Origin: Actinomycetota bacterium
GTDB taxonomy: Bacteria > Actinomycetota > Actinomycetes > S36-B12 > UBA5976
Direction: 5' to 3'
Length of the DNA stretch: 16,530 nucleotides
Assembly: GCA_009923375.1 (NCBI GenBank)
Contig: RFTO01000009.1
Coordinates: 1 to 16,530, forward strand
The position numbers and the translations under genes were made by a program. The notes beneath the pieces are model-generated. The model worked only from the letters and a program-made list of their open reading frames with translations. It had not been told where the DNA came from and did no database searches. The first letter of the stretch is position 1, and every line of letters begins with the position of its first letter. Below, piece by piece: positions 6,678-14,840 of the stretch.

Positions 6678-7466
6678 ATGGCCAGCCAACCCACTCTCGA
6701 CGGCGTTTTCGACACTTGGCCCGGTTTGCCCTCCGCGGGTTTCTCCCGTGTGTTGCTCAAGCTCAGTGGTGAAGCCTTTGCCGGTGGTGGGGGCCTGGGA
6801 GTAGATCCCGATGTGGTGCAGAACATCGCCATGCAGGTGGCCGATGTCGTCCGCAGCGGCGTTCAGGTGGCGATCGTCATCGGCGGAGGAAATTATTTCC
6901 GCGGCGCCCAGCTTTCCGAGCGCGGTATGGACCGCTCGCGGGCTGATTACATGGGCATGCTCGGCACGGTGATGAACTGTCTGGCTTTGCAAGATTTCCT
7001 GGAGAAGCAAGGCGCCCCAACCCGGGTGCAGACTGCGATCTCCATGGGTCAGGTGGCTGAGCCTTACATCCCGCTGCGCGCCATCCGCCACCTGGAGAAG
7101 GGGCGCATCGTGATTTTTGGCGCCGGCTTGGGTGCGCCGTATTTCTCCACCGACACCTGTGCCGCCCAGAGAGCGCTTGAGATCGGGGCAGAGGTAGTCC
7201 TCATGGCCAAGGGCGTTGACGGCGTCTATGACGACGACCCTCGAAAGAATCCCGCCGCAGTCAAGTTCGACACCCTCACTTACAACGAGGTGCTGGTACG
7301 AGGACTCAAGGTGGCAGATGCCACTGCGATCAGCTTGTGCCAAGACAATGATCTTCCGATCGTGGTATTCAACCTGCTCGAAGATGGGAATATCGAGCGG
7401 GCGGTCCGTGCCGAGCGTGTGGGCACATTGGTGAACAACAATGCTGGCGTCACGTCGGCTGGATGA
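6678..7466 (+). CDS. pyrH: UMP kinase
   Basis: This 262-residue hexameric-type bacterial UMP kinase phosphorylates UMP to UDP with ATP in pyrimidine nucleotide synthesis. Visible motifs are VLLKLSGEAF (25-34, phosphate binding), VIGGGNYFRG (67-76), DRSRADYMGMLGTVMN (85-100, UMP binding), GAGLGAPYFSTDT and KGVDGVYDDDPRKNP. The start at 6678 is chosen because AGAGGA (6663-6668) lies nine bases upstream; ATG 6660 has no ribosome site. It must have its own promoter after the tsf terminator. TACAGT at 6630-6635 is a possible -10 box, but no matching -35 is clear. The stop lies 11 bases before frr. Confidence 0.96.
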   Translation: MASQPTLDGVFDTWPGLPSAGFSRVLLKLSGEAFAGGGGLGVDPDVVQNIAMQVADVVRSGVQVAIVIGGGNYFRGAQLSERGMDRSRADYMGMLGTVMNCLALQDFLEKQGAPTRVQTAISMGQVAEPYIPLRAIRHLEKGRIVIFGAGLGAPYFSTDTCAAQRALEIGAEVVLMAKGVDGVYDDDPRKNPAAVKFDTLTYNEVLVRGLKVADATAISLCQDNDLPIVVFNLLEDGNIERAVRAERVGTLVNNNAGVTSAG

Positions 7467-7477
7467 GAGGGACGCTC

Positions 7478-8035
7478 ATGATCGACACAATCTTGACCGA
7501 ATGCACCGAAAAGATGGACAAGGCGATCGCTGTCGCCCGCGAGGACTTCGGAACCATCCGTGCTGGTCGCGCTAACACGTCCTTGTTTAGCAAGCTCATT
7601 GCGGATTACTACGGCACGCCGACCCCAATCTTGCAGATGGCGTCGTTTGCTGTGCCAGAAGCGCGCATGGTCATCATCACTCCTTACGACAAAGGTGCAA
7701 TGAACGAGATTGAGAAAGCGATTCGCGATAGTGATCTTGGGGTGAACCCCACCAACGACGGCACCGTCATCCGCGTCGCCTTCCCGCAGCTCACTGAAGA
7801 GCGCCGCAGGGAGATCATCAAGGTTGCCCGCCACAAGGCCGAGGAAGCGAAGGTGTCGGTGCGGAACATTCGCCGTCACGCCAAGGATGCACTCGACAAG
7901 TTGATGAAGGACGGCGACGCAGGCGAAGACGATGTGCGCCGCGCAGAGAAGCAACTCGACGAACTGACGACCAAGCACGTCAACCACGTTGACGAGATCC
8001 TCAAGCACAAGGAAGCCGAACTGCTCGAGGTCTGA
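7478..8035 (+). CDS. frr: Ribosome recycling factor
   Basis: At 185 residues this is exactly the usual RRF length. It shows the three-helix-bundle signatures: REDFGTIRAGRANTSLF near the N-terminus, the domain II stretch YYGTPTPILQMASF, and NPTNDGTVIRVAFPQLTEERRREIIK before a long C-terminal helix. With EF-G it splits post-termination ribosomes. The start at 7478 follows GAGAGG (7466-7471) by six bases. An in-frame ATG at 7463 overlaps the pyrH stop as ATGA, but it would add five residues not found in the family. Confidence 0.97.
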   Translation: MIDTILTECTEKMDKAIAVAREDFGTIRAGRANTSLFSKLIADYYGTPTPILQMASFAVPEARMVIITPYDKGAMNEIEKAIRDSDLGVNPTNDGTVIRVAFPQLTEERRREIIKVARHKAEEAKVSVRNIRRHAKDALDKLMKDGDAGEDDVRRAEKQLDELTTKHVNHVDEILKHKEAELLEV

Positions 8036-8061
8036 CCTCGACGCGCACACGGGAGCCGACT

Positions 8062-8973
8062 ATGACCGACGGCGATGCTGCTGCCGGCCGGGCAGTGAAC
8101 AAGGGGCGCGATTTCACGACCGCTGTTCCCATCGGCATCGCTCTGGTCCTAGGGCTGGGCGCTTCCGCTTGGTGGCTGCCGCAGATGTTCATCGTTGCGG
8201 TGATCACCGCAAGCCTTCTCGGCGTCACGGAGTTGCGTACCACCTTCGCTGCTCAGGAACGACACCTGATGCGCGTTCCGTTATATGCCTGCTCCATCTT
8301 GATGCCCGTCGCGGCGTTCATTTACGGCCTGCCTGGGTTGATGATCGCCTTCGCCTCCGGCATCGCGATGGTGTTCGCCATCCGTATGTTCCGTGGCGAG
8401 ACCGCGTTCGTGCGCGATGTCTCTGCCAATATCTTCGTGCTGTCGTATGTCCCGCTTCTCGTGTCATTTATCGCCATGCTGATTAGGCCCACTGGCAGTC
8501 AGGTCTCACTCGACGGTAACCCACTTTCGTGGCATACGATCATTGATCCGCTAAGCGCCGATCCGGGCCGGCACGGTGCATTGCGATTGATTGTCTTGCT
8601 GTTGCTTAACGTCGGTGCTGACACATCGGCGCTGGTGGTCGGCATGGCCATCGGGCGCCACCAGTTGGCGCCTTTGGTCTCACCAAAGAAGACGTGGGAG
8701 GGCTTCATCGGATCGCTTGTGTTCAATGCGATCTTCGGCGCTTTCTTACTTTCCAATCTGCTGCATCACACCTGGTGGCATGGCGTCATCGTCGGTTTGG
8801 TCACCGCGGCTGTTGCGGCAGCGGGCGACCTTTGCGAGTCGATGATCAAGAGAGATCTCGGTGTTAAAGACATGTCACATCTGATTCCAGGCCACGGAGG
8901 CATCATGGACCGACTCGATTCGCTACTGCCGAATGCTTTCGCAGTATGGGTGATGTTCGCGGTGATGCTATGA
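8062..8973 (+). CDS. cdsA: Phosphatidate cytidylyltransferase (CDP-diglyceride synthase)
   Basis: This 303-residue integral membrane enzyme makes CDP-diacylglycerol from CTP and phosphatidic acid, the branch point for phospholipids. Several hydrophobic segments are spread from about residue 20 to the C-terminus. The CDS signature is complete near the C-terminus: SMIKRDLGVKDMSHLIPGHGGIMDRLDS with its Asp and His-Gly-Gly residues, preceded by SPKKTWEGFIGS. The start follows GGGAG (8051-8055) by six bases. It lies 26 bases after frr and overlaps rlmN by four bases, so the pyrH-frr-cdsA-rlmN genes look cotranscribed. Confidence 0.95.
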   Translation: MTDGDAAAGRAVNKGRDFTTAVPIGIALVLGLGASAWWLPQMFIVAVITASLLGVTELRTTFAAQERHLMRVPLYACSILMPVAAFIYGLPGLMIAFASGIAMVFAIRMFRGETAFVRDVSANIFVLSYVPLLVSFIAMLIRPTGSQVSLDGNPLSWHTIIDPLSADPGRHGALRLIVLLLLNVGADTSALVVGMAIGRHQLAPLVSPKKTWEGFIGSLVFNAIFGAFLLSNLLHHTWWHGVIVGLVTAAVAAAGDLCESMIKRDLGVKDMSHLIPGHGGIMDRLDSLLPNAFAVWVMFAVML

Positions 8974-10088
8974 GCACCGGTCCCGTCATCCCGATGGTTG
9001 GCGAGTTGATTTTGGAATCGCCGCGTCGTGGTAAGCCACCGCGGCACCTCGCTGATTTAGATCAAGCCGGACGCCGAGGTGCGTTGGTGGAGGCAGGTTT
9101 GCCTGCGTATCGCGCAGACCAAATCAGCCGCCACTTCTTCTCTCACTACTCAAGCGATCCGACCACATGGACCGACATCCCGGCAGCCGAGCGCGAGAAA
9201 CTGGCCGCGGCCTTGACTCCGCAGTTGCTGACTCCGGTCAAGGAACTGCAGTGCGATGGTGGAACAACCCGGAAAACTTTGTGGCGCCTCTTCGATGGAT
9301 CGCTGGTGGAGAGCGTGCTCATGCGTTATCCAGATCGCGTGACGATGTGCATCTCCAGCCAAGCCGGCTGCGGAATGAACTGCCCCTTCTGCGCCACCGG
9401 CCAAGGTGGACTCACCCGTAACCTCAGTGCTGCCGAGATTCTCAGCCAGGTTGTCGCCGGCTCCGCAGACCTCGCAGCTGGGCTGGTGCCAGGCGGCCCT
9501 GGCCGCGTGTCCAACGTGGTGTTCATGGGCATGGGGGAGCCGCTTGCGAATTTCAACACCTTGGTTCACGTGCTCAAGACGCTCACCACCCCGCAACCGC
9601 ACGGTATGGGCATCGGAGCGCGCGGAATCACCGTGTCTACTGTGGGTCTTGTGCCGCGAATGAAGGAGCTCGCCCAGCTCGGCTTGCCTGTCAGATTGGC
9701 GTTGTCCCTGCATGCACCAGATGACGAGTTACGCGACACCCTTGTGCCCGTCAACACGCGTTGGAAGGTGTCCGAGGTGTTGAAAGCGGCGTGGGAATAC
9801 GCCGAGGTCACTAGGCGCCGCGTGTCCATCGAGTACGCGCTCATCAAAGACATCAACGACCAAGCCTGGCGAGCAGACCTGCTGGGAGACAGGCTCCGCG
9901 GCAAGTTAGTTCACGTCAACCTCATCCCGCTTAACCCGACGCCGGGAAGTAAGTGGACCGCATCACGGCCAGAGGATGAGCGCGAGTTCGTGCGACGTTT
10001 GGAAGCCAAGGGTGTGACAGTGACTGTGCGCGAGACCCGTGGTCGCGAGATCGACGGCGCCTGCGGTCAACTTGCTGCAGCTGAATAA
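8970..10088 (+). CDS. rlmN: 23S rRNA/tRNA adenine-C2 methyltransferase RlmN
   Basis: This 372-residue radical SAM enzyme methylates C2 of A2503 in 23S rRNA and A37 of some tRNAs. The 4Fe-4S cysteines are C134, C138 and C141 in QAGCGMNCPFCATG. The two mechanistic cysteines are also present: C127 just upstream (MCISSQ) and C365 near the C-terminus (REIDGACGQ). Other family blocks are MGMGEPLANF, LALSLHAPDDELRDTLVP and IEYALIKDIND. The start at 8970 overlaps the cdsA stop as ATGA; the upstream ATG at 8946 would overlap cdsA far more. In many actinobacteria dxr follows nearby; here the next gene is convergent after only 20 bases, with no clear terminator. Confidence 0.96.
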   Translation: MSTGPVIPMVGELILESPRRGKPPRHLADLDQAGRRGALVEAGLPAYRADQISRHFFSHYSSDPTTWTDIPAAEREKLAAALTPQLLTPVKELQCDGGTTRKTLWRLFDGSLVESVLMRYPDRVTMCISSQAGCGMNCPFCATGQGGLTRNLSAAEILSQVVAGSADLAAGLVPGGPGRVSNVVFMGMGEPLANFNTLVHVLKTLTTPQPHGMGIGARGITVSTVGLVPRMKELAQLGLPVRLALSLHAPDDELRDTLVPVNTRWKVSEVLKAAWEYAEVTRRRVSIEYALIKDINDQAWRADLLGDRLRGKLVHVNLIPLNPTPGSKWTASRPEDEREFVRRLEAKGVTVTVRETRGREIDGACGQLAAAE

Positions 10089-10108
10089 ATCCTCTGTACG
10101 TCAGTCGG

Positions 10109-11275
10109 TCAGCGAAATGCGGCGATGCCTGTGACGGCTTGGCCGATCACAAGAGTGTGAACTTCGTGTGTGCCTTCATACGTCAGAACACTCTCCAAGT
10201 TCGCCATGTGGCGCATGATCGGGTATTCGCCGCTGATGCCATTGGCGCCGAGGATCGTTCGGGCCTCGCGGGCGACGGCGATTGCTGAGGAAACGTTGGT
10301 GAACTTGCCGAGACTTATCTGCTCGGGCTTGATTGCATGGGCATCCTTGATTTGACCCAGGCGCATCGCAAGCAAGAACGACGTCGCCACGGTGGAAGTC
10401 ATCTCCGCGATTTTGCGTTGGGTGAGTTGAAAGCCGGCAATTGGTTGATCGAATTGGCTGCGGTTGGCGGCATAACTCAGTGCGGTCTCTAGGCAATCGC
10501 GCGCAGCGCCGACCACACCGAACACGATGCCGAAGCGCGCCTCGGATAAGCAGGACAGTGGTCCGCGTAGCGAGTTGGCACCGGGCAGCAAAGTGCTGTC
10601 CGGCACTCGCATATCGGTGAATGTCAGTTCACTCGTTGCACTCGCTCGCAGAGACATCTTGTGCTTCACCGCAGTTGCTACGAAGCCAGGTGTGTCCGTC
10701 GGCACGGCGAATCCGCGGATGCCCTCGTCCGTCCCCGCCCAGATAATCGCCACATCGGCGTAGTGGCCGTTGGTGATCCACATCTTCGATCCGTTAAGGA
10801 TCCAGTCGGCACCATCGCGCTTGGCGAAGGTGCGCATACTGCCCGGATCGGATCCGGCATCGGCTTCCGATAAACCGAAGCAGCCAATCAGCTCGCCTGC
10901 GGCCATGCCGGGCAGCCATTGCTGCTTCTGCGCATCGCTGCCGAAAGCATGGATCGCATACATAGCCAGCGATCCCTGCACGCTCACCAGCGAGCGGATG
11001 CCGGAATCTGCGGCCTCCAATTCCAAGCACGCCAAACCGTAAGTGGTTGCATCAGCACCTGCGCAGCCGTAACCATTCAGGTGCATTCCCAGCAGACCCA
11101 AGGTTCCGAACATCCGCGCGAGCTCTCGAACAGGCGCCTCGCCGGCTTCGTACCACTCCATCAAGTGCGGTCGCACCTTCGTATCGAGCAAGGCTCGGGT
11201 GGATGCGGAGAGGTCGCGCTGCTCTTGTGTGAGCATTGCGTCGGCATCGATGAGCGATAACGGATGCGCGGTCAT
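10109..11275 (-). CDS. Acyl-CoA dehydrogenase, glutaryl-CoA-dehydrogenase-like
   Basis: This 388-residue FAD acyl-CoA dehydrogenase has the glutaryl-CoA dehydrogenase pattern: SGIRSLVSVQGSLAMYAI (Arg94 is the position that binds the distal carboxylate in known enzymes), GCFGLSEADAGSDPGSM, KMWITNG, QLTQRKIAEM and TYEGTHEVH with catalytic base E367. Such enzymes oxidise and decarboxylate glutaryl-CoA to crotonyl-CoA at the end of lysine and cadaverine degradation. It lies 16 bases after the FAD oxidoreductase on the same strand, as the last gene of the putative diamine operon. A TAGGCT box just upstream may give it a separate leaderless transcript. Another acyl-CoA substrate cannot be excluded. 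Confidence 0.85.
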   Translation of the reverse strand: MTAHPLSLIDADAMLTQEQRDLSASTRALLDTKVRPHLMEWYEAGEAPVRELARMFGTLGLLGMHLNGYGCAGADATTYGLACLELEAADSGIRSLVSVQGSLAMYAIHAFGSDAQKQQWLPGMAAGELIGCFGLSEADAGSDPGSMRTFAKRDGADWILNGSKMWITNGHYADVAIIWAGTDEGIRGFAVPTDTPGFVATAVKHKMSLRASATSELTFTDMRVPDSTLLPGANSLRGPLSCLSEARFGIVFGVVGAARDCLETALSYAANRSQFDQPIAGFQLTQRKIAEMTSTVATSFLLAMRLGQIKDAHAIKPEQISLGKFTNVSSAIAVAREARTILGANGISGEYPIMRHMANLESVLTYEGTHEVHTLVIGQAVTGIAAFR

Positions 11276-11281
11276 GTCATC

Positions 11282-11287
11282 AGCCTA
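11282..11287 (-). promoter_or_regulatory. Candidate -10 box giving a leaderless acyl-CoA dehydrogenase mRNA
   Basis: On the minus strand TAGGCT is followed by six bases and then the ATG at 11275, so transcription would begin at or next to the start codon. No Shine-Dalgarno sequence precedes that ATG, which fits a leaderless start. The -35 region is poor. Confidence 0.35.
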
Positions 11288-11291
11288 GTTA

Positions 11292-12725
11292 TCAAGGGCG
11301 ACGGAGCACCCAGTCCACAACATTTGCCACATGTGATGCGCGTCCCGTCCTGCGCTCAGCCGCATCTGCCCAGGTCATGGCACTCAGACCTGCCTGGATC
11401 CCCATCCATCGCAACGGTTCCGGCTCCCAAGTGCGGCTGTGGTGACCAATCCACGGCAAGCTGGTTAGTCGGGAGGTGCGACCGCAGATCAACTCTGCCA
11501 AGGCACGACCACCGACGTAAGACATCGTCACGCCGTCGCCGAGGTACCCACCGCTCCAGGCGAGCTTGCGTCGCGGGTCGTAACCCACCGACGGCGTCCA
11601 GTCGCGGGGCATTGCTAGCGCGCCACCCCACGTGTGAGTGACCTTCACTGAATCAAGTTGCGGAAACATGTCACGCAGAATGTCGAAAAGCGCCGCGTGC
11701 ACCTGCGGGTTCTGCTCATAACTTGCGTCCACCTTCGAGCCGAAGTGGTACGGAGCGCCGCGGCCGCCGAAGGCGATCCGGTTATCTGCCGTGCGTTGTC
11801 CGTAGATGATGAGGTGGCGGTAGTCGGCGAAGGTGATACCAGAAGGTAAACCAATCTGCTGGAGGGCTTCTTCTTCAAGCGGCTCGGTGGCGAGCATCAG
11901 GGAATAGACCGGTGCGAAGGTTCGCTGCTGTCCTTCCAGGGAAGGTGTGTATGCCTCAAGTGCACGCACCACCACACCTGCTGTGATCTCGCCGGCAGTT
12001 GTCATCACTGTGCCGGTGTCGCTGTGTCTGAGGGCGCGGACACCTTCGTGAATCTTCACACCACGCTGCGCTGCAGCACGTGCCACACCAGTGACGAGTT
12101 TGGCGGGCTGGATGCTCGCGCAGTGGGGGTTAAAAGTTCCACCTTGCAGTTGGTCCATCTGCGCGAATCGCATCGCAGTCAAGGTGGGAGTCCACATGAG
12201 ATCGGAGTCGGCAGCGCCCCAACGCTTGGCGTCTGCGACATCGTCATGCGCCCGCTGCTCATGTACTGGGTTGCGGGCGGCCAGAAATGTGCCAGCTCGT
12301 TTGTAATCGGCGTCGATGCCGAATTGATCAAGCACCTCGCCGAATTCGGCCACCACAGTGCGTAGCACTGCGAGCGCATCTTTGGCTGCGTGCTCACCGG
12401 CTGCACCACCGCCTGCGAGATGCGCTAAACGTTGACCTGATGTCGGCATCAACGCGGAGACCCAACCGCCGTTGCGAGAGCTTGCGCCAAAACCAATGTG
12501 CTCGGCTTCGATCACCACCACCGACAACGTCGGGTCATATTCCTTCAACCACAGCGCGGTCCACAGGCCCGTGTAGCCGCCGCCGAGGATTACCACATCG
12601 GCGTGCATCGGCAGTGGCGTATCGGTCGGCTGCAGATATGGCGTCCAGGTGGCGGTCTCGTGCCACATCACCGACTGTGATGCGTCAGCGATGGCGGCTA
12701 GCGCGGCGCTACTCGGTCGAGTCAT
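11292..12725 (-). CDS. FAD-dependent oxidoreductase, DAO/PuuB-like (gamma-glutamylputrescine oxidase family)
   Basis: This 477-residue protein has an N-terminal FAD-binding Rossmann motif (VVILGGGYTGLW, GGGYTG at 48-53), the IEAEHIGFGASSRNGGW stretch (NGGW 85-88) typical of DAO-family amine oxidases, and a C-terminal return to the FAD site (SGGYLGDGVTMSYVGGRALAELI). PuuB-type enzymes oxidise gamma-glutamylputrescine to the aldehyde with release of H2O2 and ammonia. Substrate here is inferred from the neighbours; no glutamylating ligase (PuuA/GlnA3-like) is in the window. The start at 12725 lies 25 bases after the PPOX-family stop; an upstream TTG at 12821 would overlap that gene. No signal peptide is seen, so it should be cytoplasmic. 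Confidence 0.85.
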   Translation of the reverse strand: MTRPSSAALAAIADASQSVMWHETATWTPYLQPTDTPLPMHADVVILGGGYTGLWTALWLKEYDPTLSVVVIEAEHIGFGASSRNGGWVSALMPTSGQRLAHLAGGGAAGEHAAKDALAVLRTVVAEFGEVLDQFGIDADYKRAGTFLAARNPVHEQRAHDDVADAKRWGAADSDLMWTPTLTAMRFAQMDQLQGGTFNPHCASIQPAKLVTGVARAAAQRGVKIHEGVRALRHSDTGTVMTTAGEITAGVVVRALEAYTPSLEGQQRTFAPVYSLMLATEPLEEEALQQIGLPSGITFADYRHLIIYGQRTADNRIAFGGRGAPYHFGSKVDASYEQNPQVHAALFDILRDMFPQLDSVKVTHTWGGALAMPRDWTPSVGYDPRRKLAWSGGYLGDGVTMSYVGGRALAELICGRTSRLTSLPWIGHHSRTWEPEPLRWMGIQAGLSAMTWADAAERRTGRASHVANVVDWVLRRP

Positions 12726-12750
12726 GCCCGCAATCCAATCCACCGCTTCA

Positions 12751-13416
12751 TCAGGGCAGCCAGCGGTTGATGTACTCAGGTGCAGGCACTTGCACATGTG
12801 GGTCTGCGATTGGCTCACCAAATGTCATCTGCATGGGCACAACCCCCGACCAGCGTTGGACACTGTGATCTTCTGGGCTATCAAGGGCCGGGCCAGTGCG
12901 GGTCTTCATGCTCATCTCGTCAAGCGGAATGCGAATAAGGCATGTCGCCTTGAGTTGCTGGTCAGTCGGTGCAATGAACTCGGGCCATCTGTGTGGAAAT
13001 AGATGTTCAGAAAGTGTCCGGAGCGCCTCTAACTTGTCCGTTGCAGGAACCTCGGTGCCGTGACCAAAAACCATGACGCAGCGGTAATTCATGCTGGCTT
13101 CAAACGAAGAGTTCGACACCACTAATCCATCCAGCAGTGTGACGGTCACACACACCGATGCACCTGTGGCCATTCGGCGACTCAGTTGCGATGCGGTCGA
13201 GCCGTGCAGGAGAAGTGAGGAGTCCCCAGCGGGGGCGTAGGCCATAGGAAGCACTCGGGGCTCATCGGCATCGACTATTCCAACATGGGCGATCTTGCCT
13301 GCGTGCAGGACCGCAAGCATCTGCTCACGGTCCTGCACTGCAAGATGAGGGAGGCGACGCACCTGCGTGCGGGGAATCGCCGACCCACGTTGAGACTGGT
13401 TGTTCTCCATACTCAT
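12751..13416 (-). CDS. Pyridoxamine 5'-phosphate oxidase-family (FMN split-barrel) protein
   Basis: This 221-residue protein resembles the PPOX-like/NimA group of flavin split-barrel proteins. The barrel covers about residues 25-175: REQMLAVLHAGKIAHVGIVDADEPRVLPMAY, then LLLHGSTASQLSRRM and CVTVTLLDGLVVSNSSFEASMNYRCVMVFG. Members bind FMN, F420 or haem and act as reductases, oxidases or binding proteins; the exact activity cannot be read here. It is not classical PdxH. The ATG at 13416 overlaps the aminotransferase stop as ATGA, so the two are probably translated together, which ties this protein to the PLP enzyme's pathway. A second ATG lies two codons downstream. Confidence 0.75.
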   Translation of the reverse strand: MSMENNQSQRGSAIPRTQVRRLPHLAVQDREQMLAVLHAGKIAHVGIVDADEPRVLPMAYAPAGDSSLLLHGSTASQLSRRMATGASVCVTVTLLDGLVVSNSSFEASMNYRCVMVFGHGTEVPATDKLEALRTLSEHLFPHRWPEFIAPTDQQLKATCLIRIPLDEMSMKTRTGPALDSPEDHSVQRWSGVVPMQMTFGEPIADPHVQVPAPEYINRWLP

Positions 13417-14840
13417 GCTGAGAGCATCAGCGCCTGTGCCTCGGACAGTGCATCGTGGATGATTGAGCGAATCTTCTGGATCTCGGTGCTGCCAATGATC
13501 AGAGATGGCGCCACCTGAACCACGGGGTCGCCGCGGTCGTCAGCGCGGCAATGCAAGCCGGCGTCCCACAAGCGCTTGGAGAGGAAACCGCGCAGTAGCA
13601 CATCCGATTCGGCTTCGTTGAAGGTCTCCTTGGTGGCCTTGTCCTTCACCATCTCGACCGCCCAGAAGTAACCAGCCCCACGGACATCGCCAACGATGTC
13701 GAGTTCGCGCAACGAGTTCATCGCAGTGCTGAACTCCTCCTCGTGCGCGAGCACGTTATCGACCAAGCCTTCGCGTTCCATGATGTCCAAGTTGGCCAGC
13801 GCCACGGCAGCCGACACTGTGTGTCCGCCGTAGGTGAATCCGTGCATGAAGATCGACGGATTGCGGTCGAAGGGCTCGAACAACCGGTCGTCAACAATCA
13901 TGGCGCCGATGGGGGCGTATCCAGAGGACAATCCCTTGGCGCAGGTGATGATGTCCGGTGTCACGCCGAAGCGCGCCATTGCAAACATTCCGCCAATGCG
14001 ACCGAATCCGCAGATGGTTTCATCGGCCACCATCAAGACATCGTGGCGATCGCAGATTTCCCGCACGCGAGCCAGATAACCCGGCGGGGGAGTGAAGCAA
14101 CCGCCGGCGTTTTGGACCGGCTCGATGAACACAGCAGCGACCGACTCTGGTCCCTCCATCATGATCGCGGCTTCAATCTGGTCTGCTGACCACAAACCGA
14201 ATGCCTCGAGGTCGTCTTGGAAGGGTGCGGGGGCGCGGTAGAAATTGGTGTTCGCGGCCTTAATCGCGCCGGGAACCAGGGGCTCGAACGGCTGCTTCGC
14301 ACCTGGCAGGCCAGTGATGGACAACGCGCCCATCGTGGTGCCGTGGTAGGCGAGGTAGCGGCTGACCACTTTGTACTTACCGGGCTTGCCAGTGGCCTTG
14401 AAATACTGGCGCGCCAGCTTCCATGCCGACTCCACGGCTTCGCCGCCAGCGCCGGTAAAGAACACGCGGTTCAGATTGCCGGGCGCGTAAGACGCGAGCC
14501 GCTCAGCAAGGTTGATTGCCGCCGGGTGCGCGTACGCCCACAGCGGGAAGAACTCAAGGGTTTTCATCTGCTCGGCGGCTACATCAGCAAGCTCCGTGCG
14601 GCCGTGTCCGACCATGCAGGTGTAAAGGCTGGCAATGCCGTCCAAGATTTCGCGGCCGTGGTTGTCGTAGATATACGCTCCCTCGCCGCGGACGATGATG
14701 GGAATCTCGTTCCCGTCATCGAAGGCCGAGTGCCTGGTGAAGTGCATCCATAAATGCCGGCGCGCCTTCTCGGACAGCGCTCCGGCATCCGTATGGGATT
14801 CCTTCTGGTTGTAACGCTTGGTTCCTTCATCGAGTGTCAT
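13413..14840 (-). CDS. Class III PLP aminotransferase, putrescine/diamine type
   Basis: This 475-residue enzyme is a fold-type I, class III (omega) aminotransferase. The PLP lysine is K302 in ITCAKGLSSGYAPIGA, the pyridine-N aspartate is D273 in VADETICGFGR, and cofactor phosphate contacts are in FFTGAGGEAVESAW. The sequence resembles SpuC-type putrescine:pyruvate transaminases, with GHGRTELADVAAEQM and FMHGFTYGGHTVSAAVAL. It would convert putrescine, or a related amine, to an amino-aldehyde for the divergent dehydrogenase. The start at 14840 is chosen because it overlaps the Lrp-gene stop as ATGA and has GGGGA five bases upstream; ATG 14852 has no ribosome site. Beta-alanine or other omega-amines remain possible substrates. 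Confidence 0.87.
   Translation of the reverse strand: MTLDEGTKRYNQKESHTDAGALSEKARRHLWMHFTRHSAFDDGNEIPIIVRGEGAYIYDNHGREILDGIASLYTCMVGHGRTELADVAAEQMKTLEFFPLWAYAHPAAINLAERLASYAPGNLNRVFFTGAGGEAVESAWKLARQYFKATGKPGKYKVVSRYLAYHGTTMGALSITGLPGAKQPFEPLVPGAIKAANTNFYRAPAPFQDDLEAFGLWSADQIEAAIMMEGPESVAAVFIEPVQNAGGCFTPPPGYLARVREICDRHDVLMVADETICGFGRIGGMFAMARFGVTPDIITCAKGLSSGYAPIGAMIVDDRLFEPFDRNPSIFMHGFTYGGHTVSAAVALANLDIMEREGLVDNVLAHEEEFSTAMNSLRELDIVGDVRGAGYFWAVEMVKDKATKETFNEAESDVLLRGFLSKRLWDAGLHCRADDRGDPVVQVAPSLIIGSTEIQKIRSIIHDALSEAQALMLSA

Noticed and set aside
6501..7343. A 280-codon frame antisense to pyrH
   Set aside because: Long antisense frames are common opposite high-GC genes; the pyrH reading has clear motifs and the antisense protein has none.
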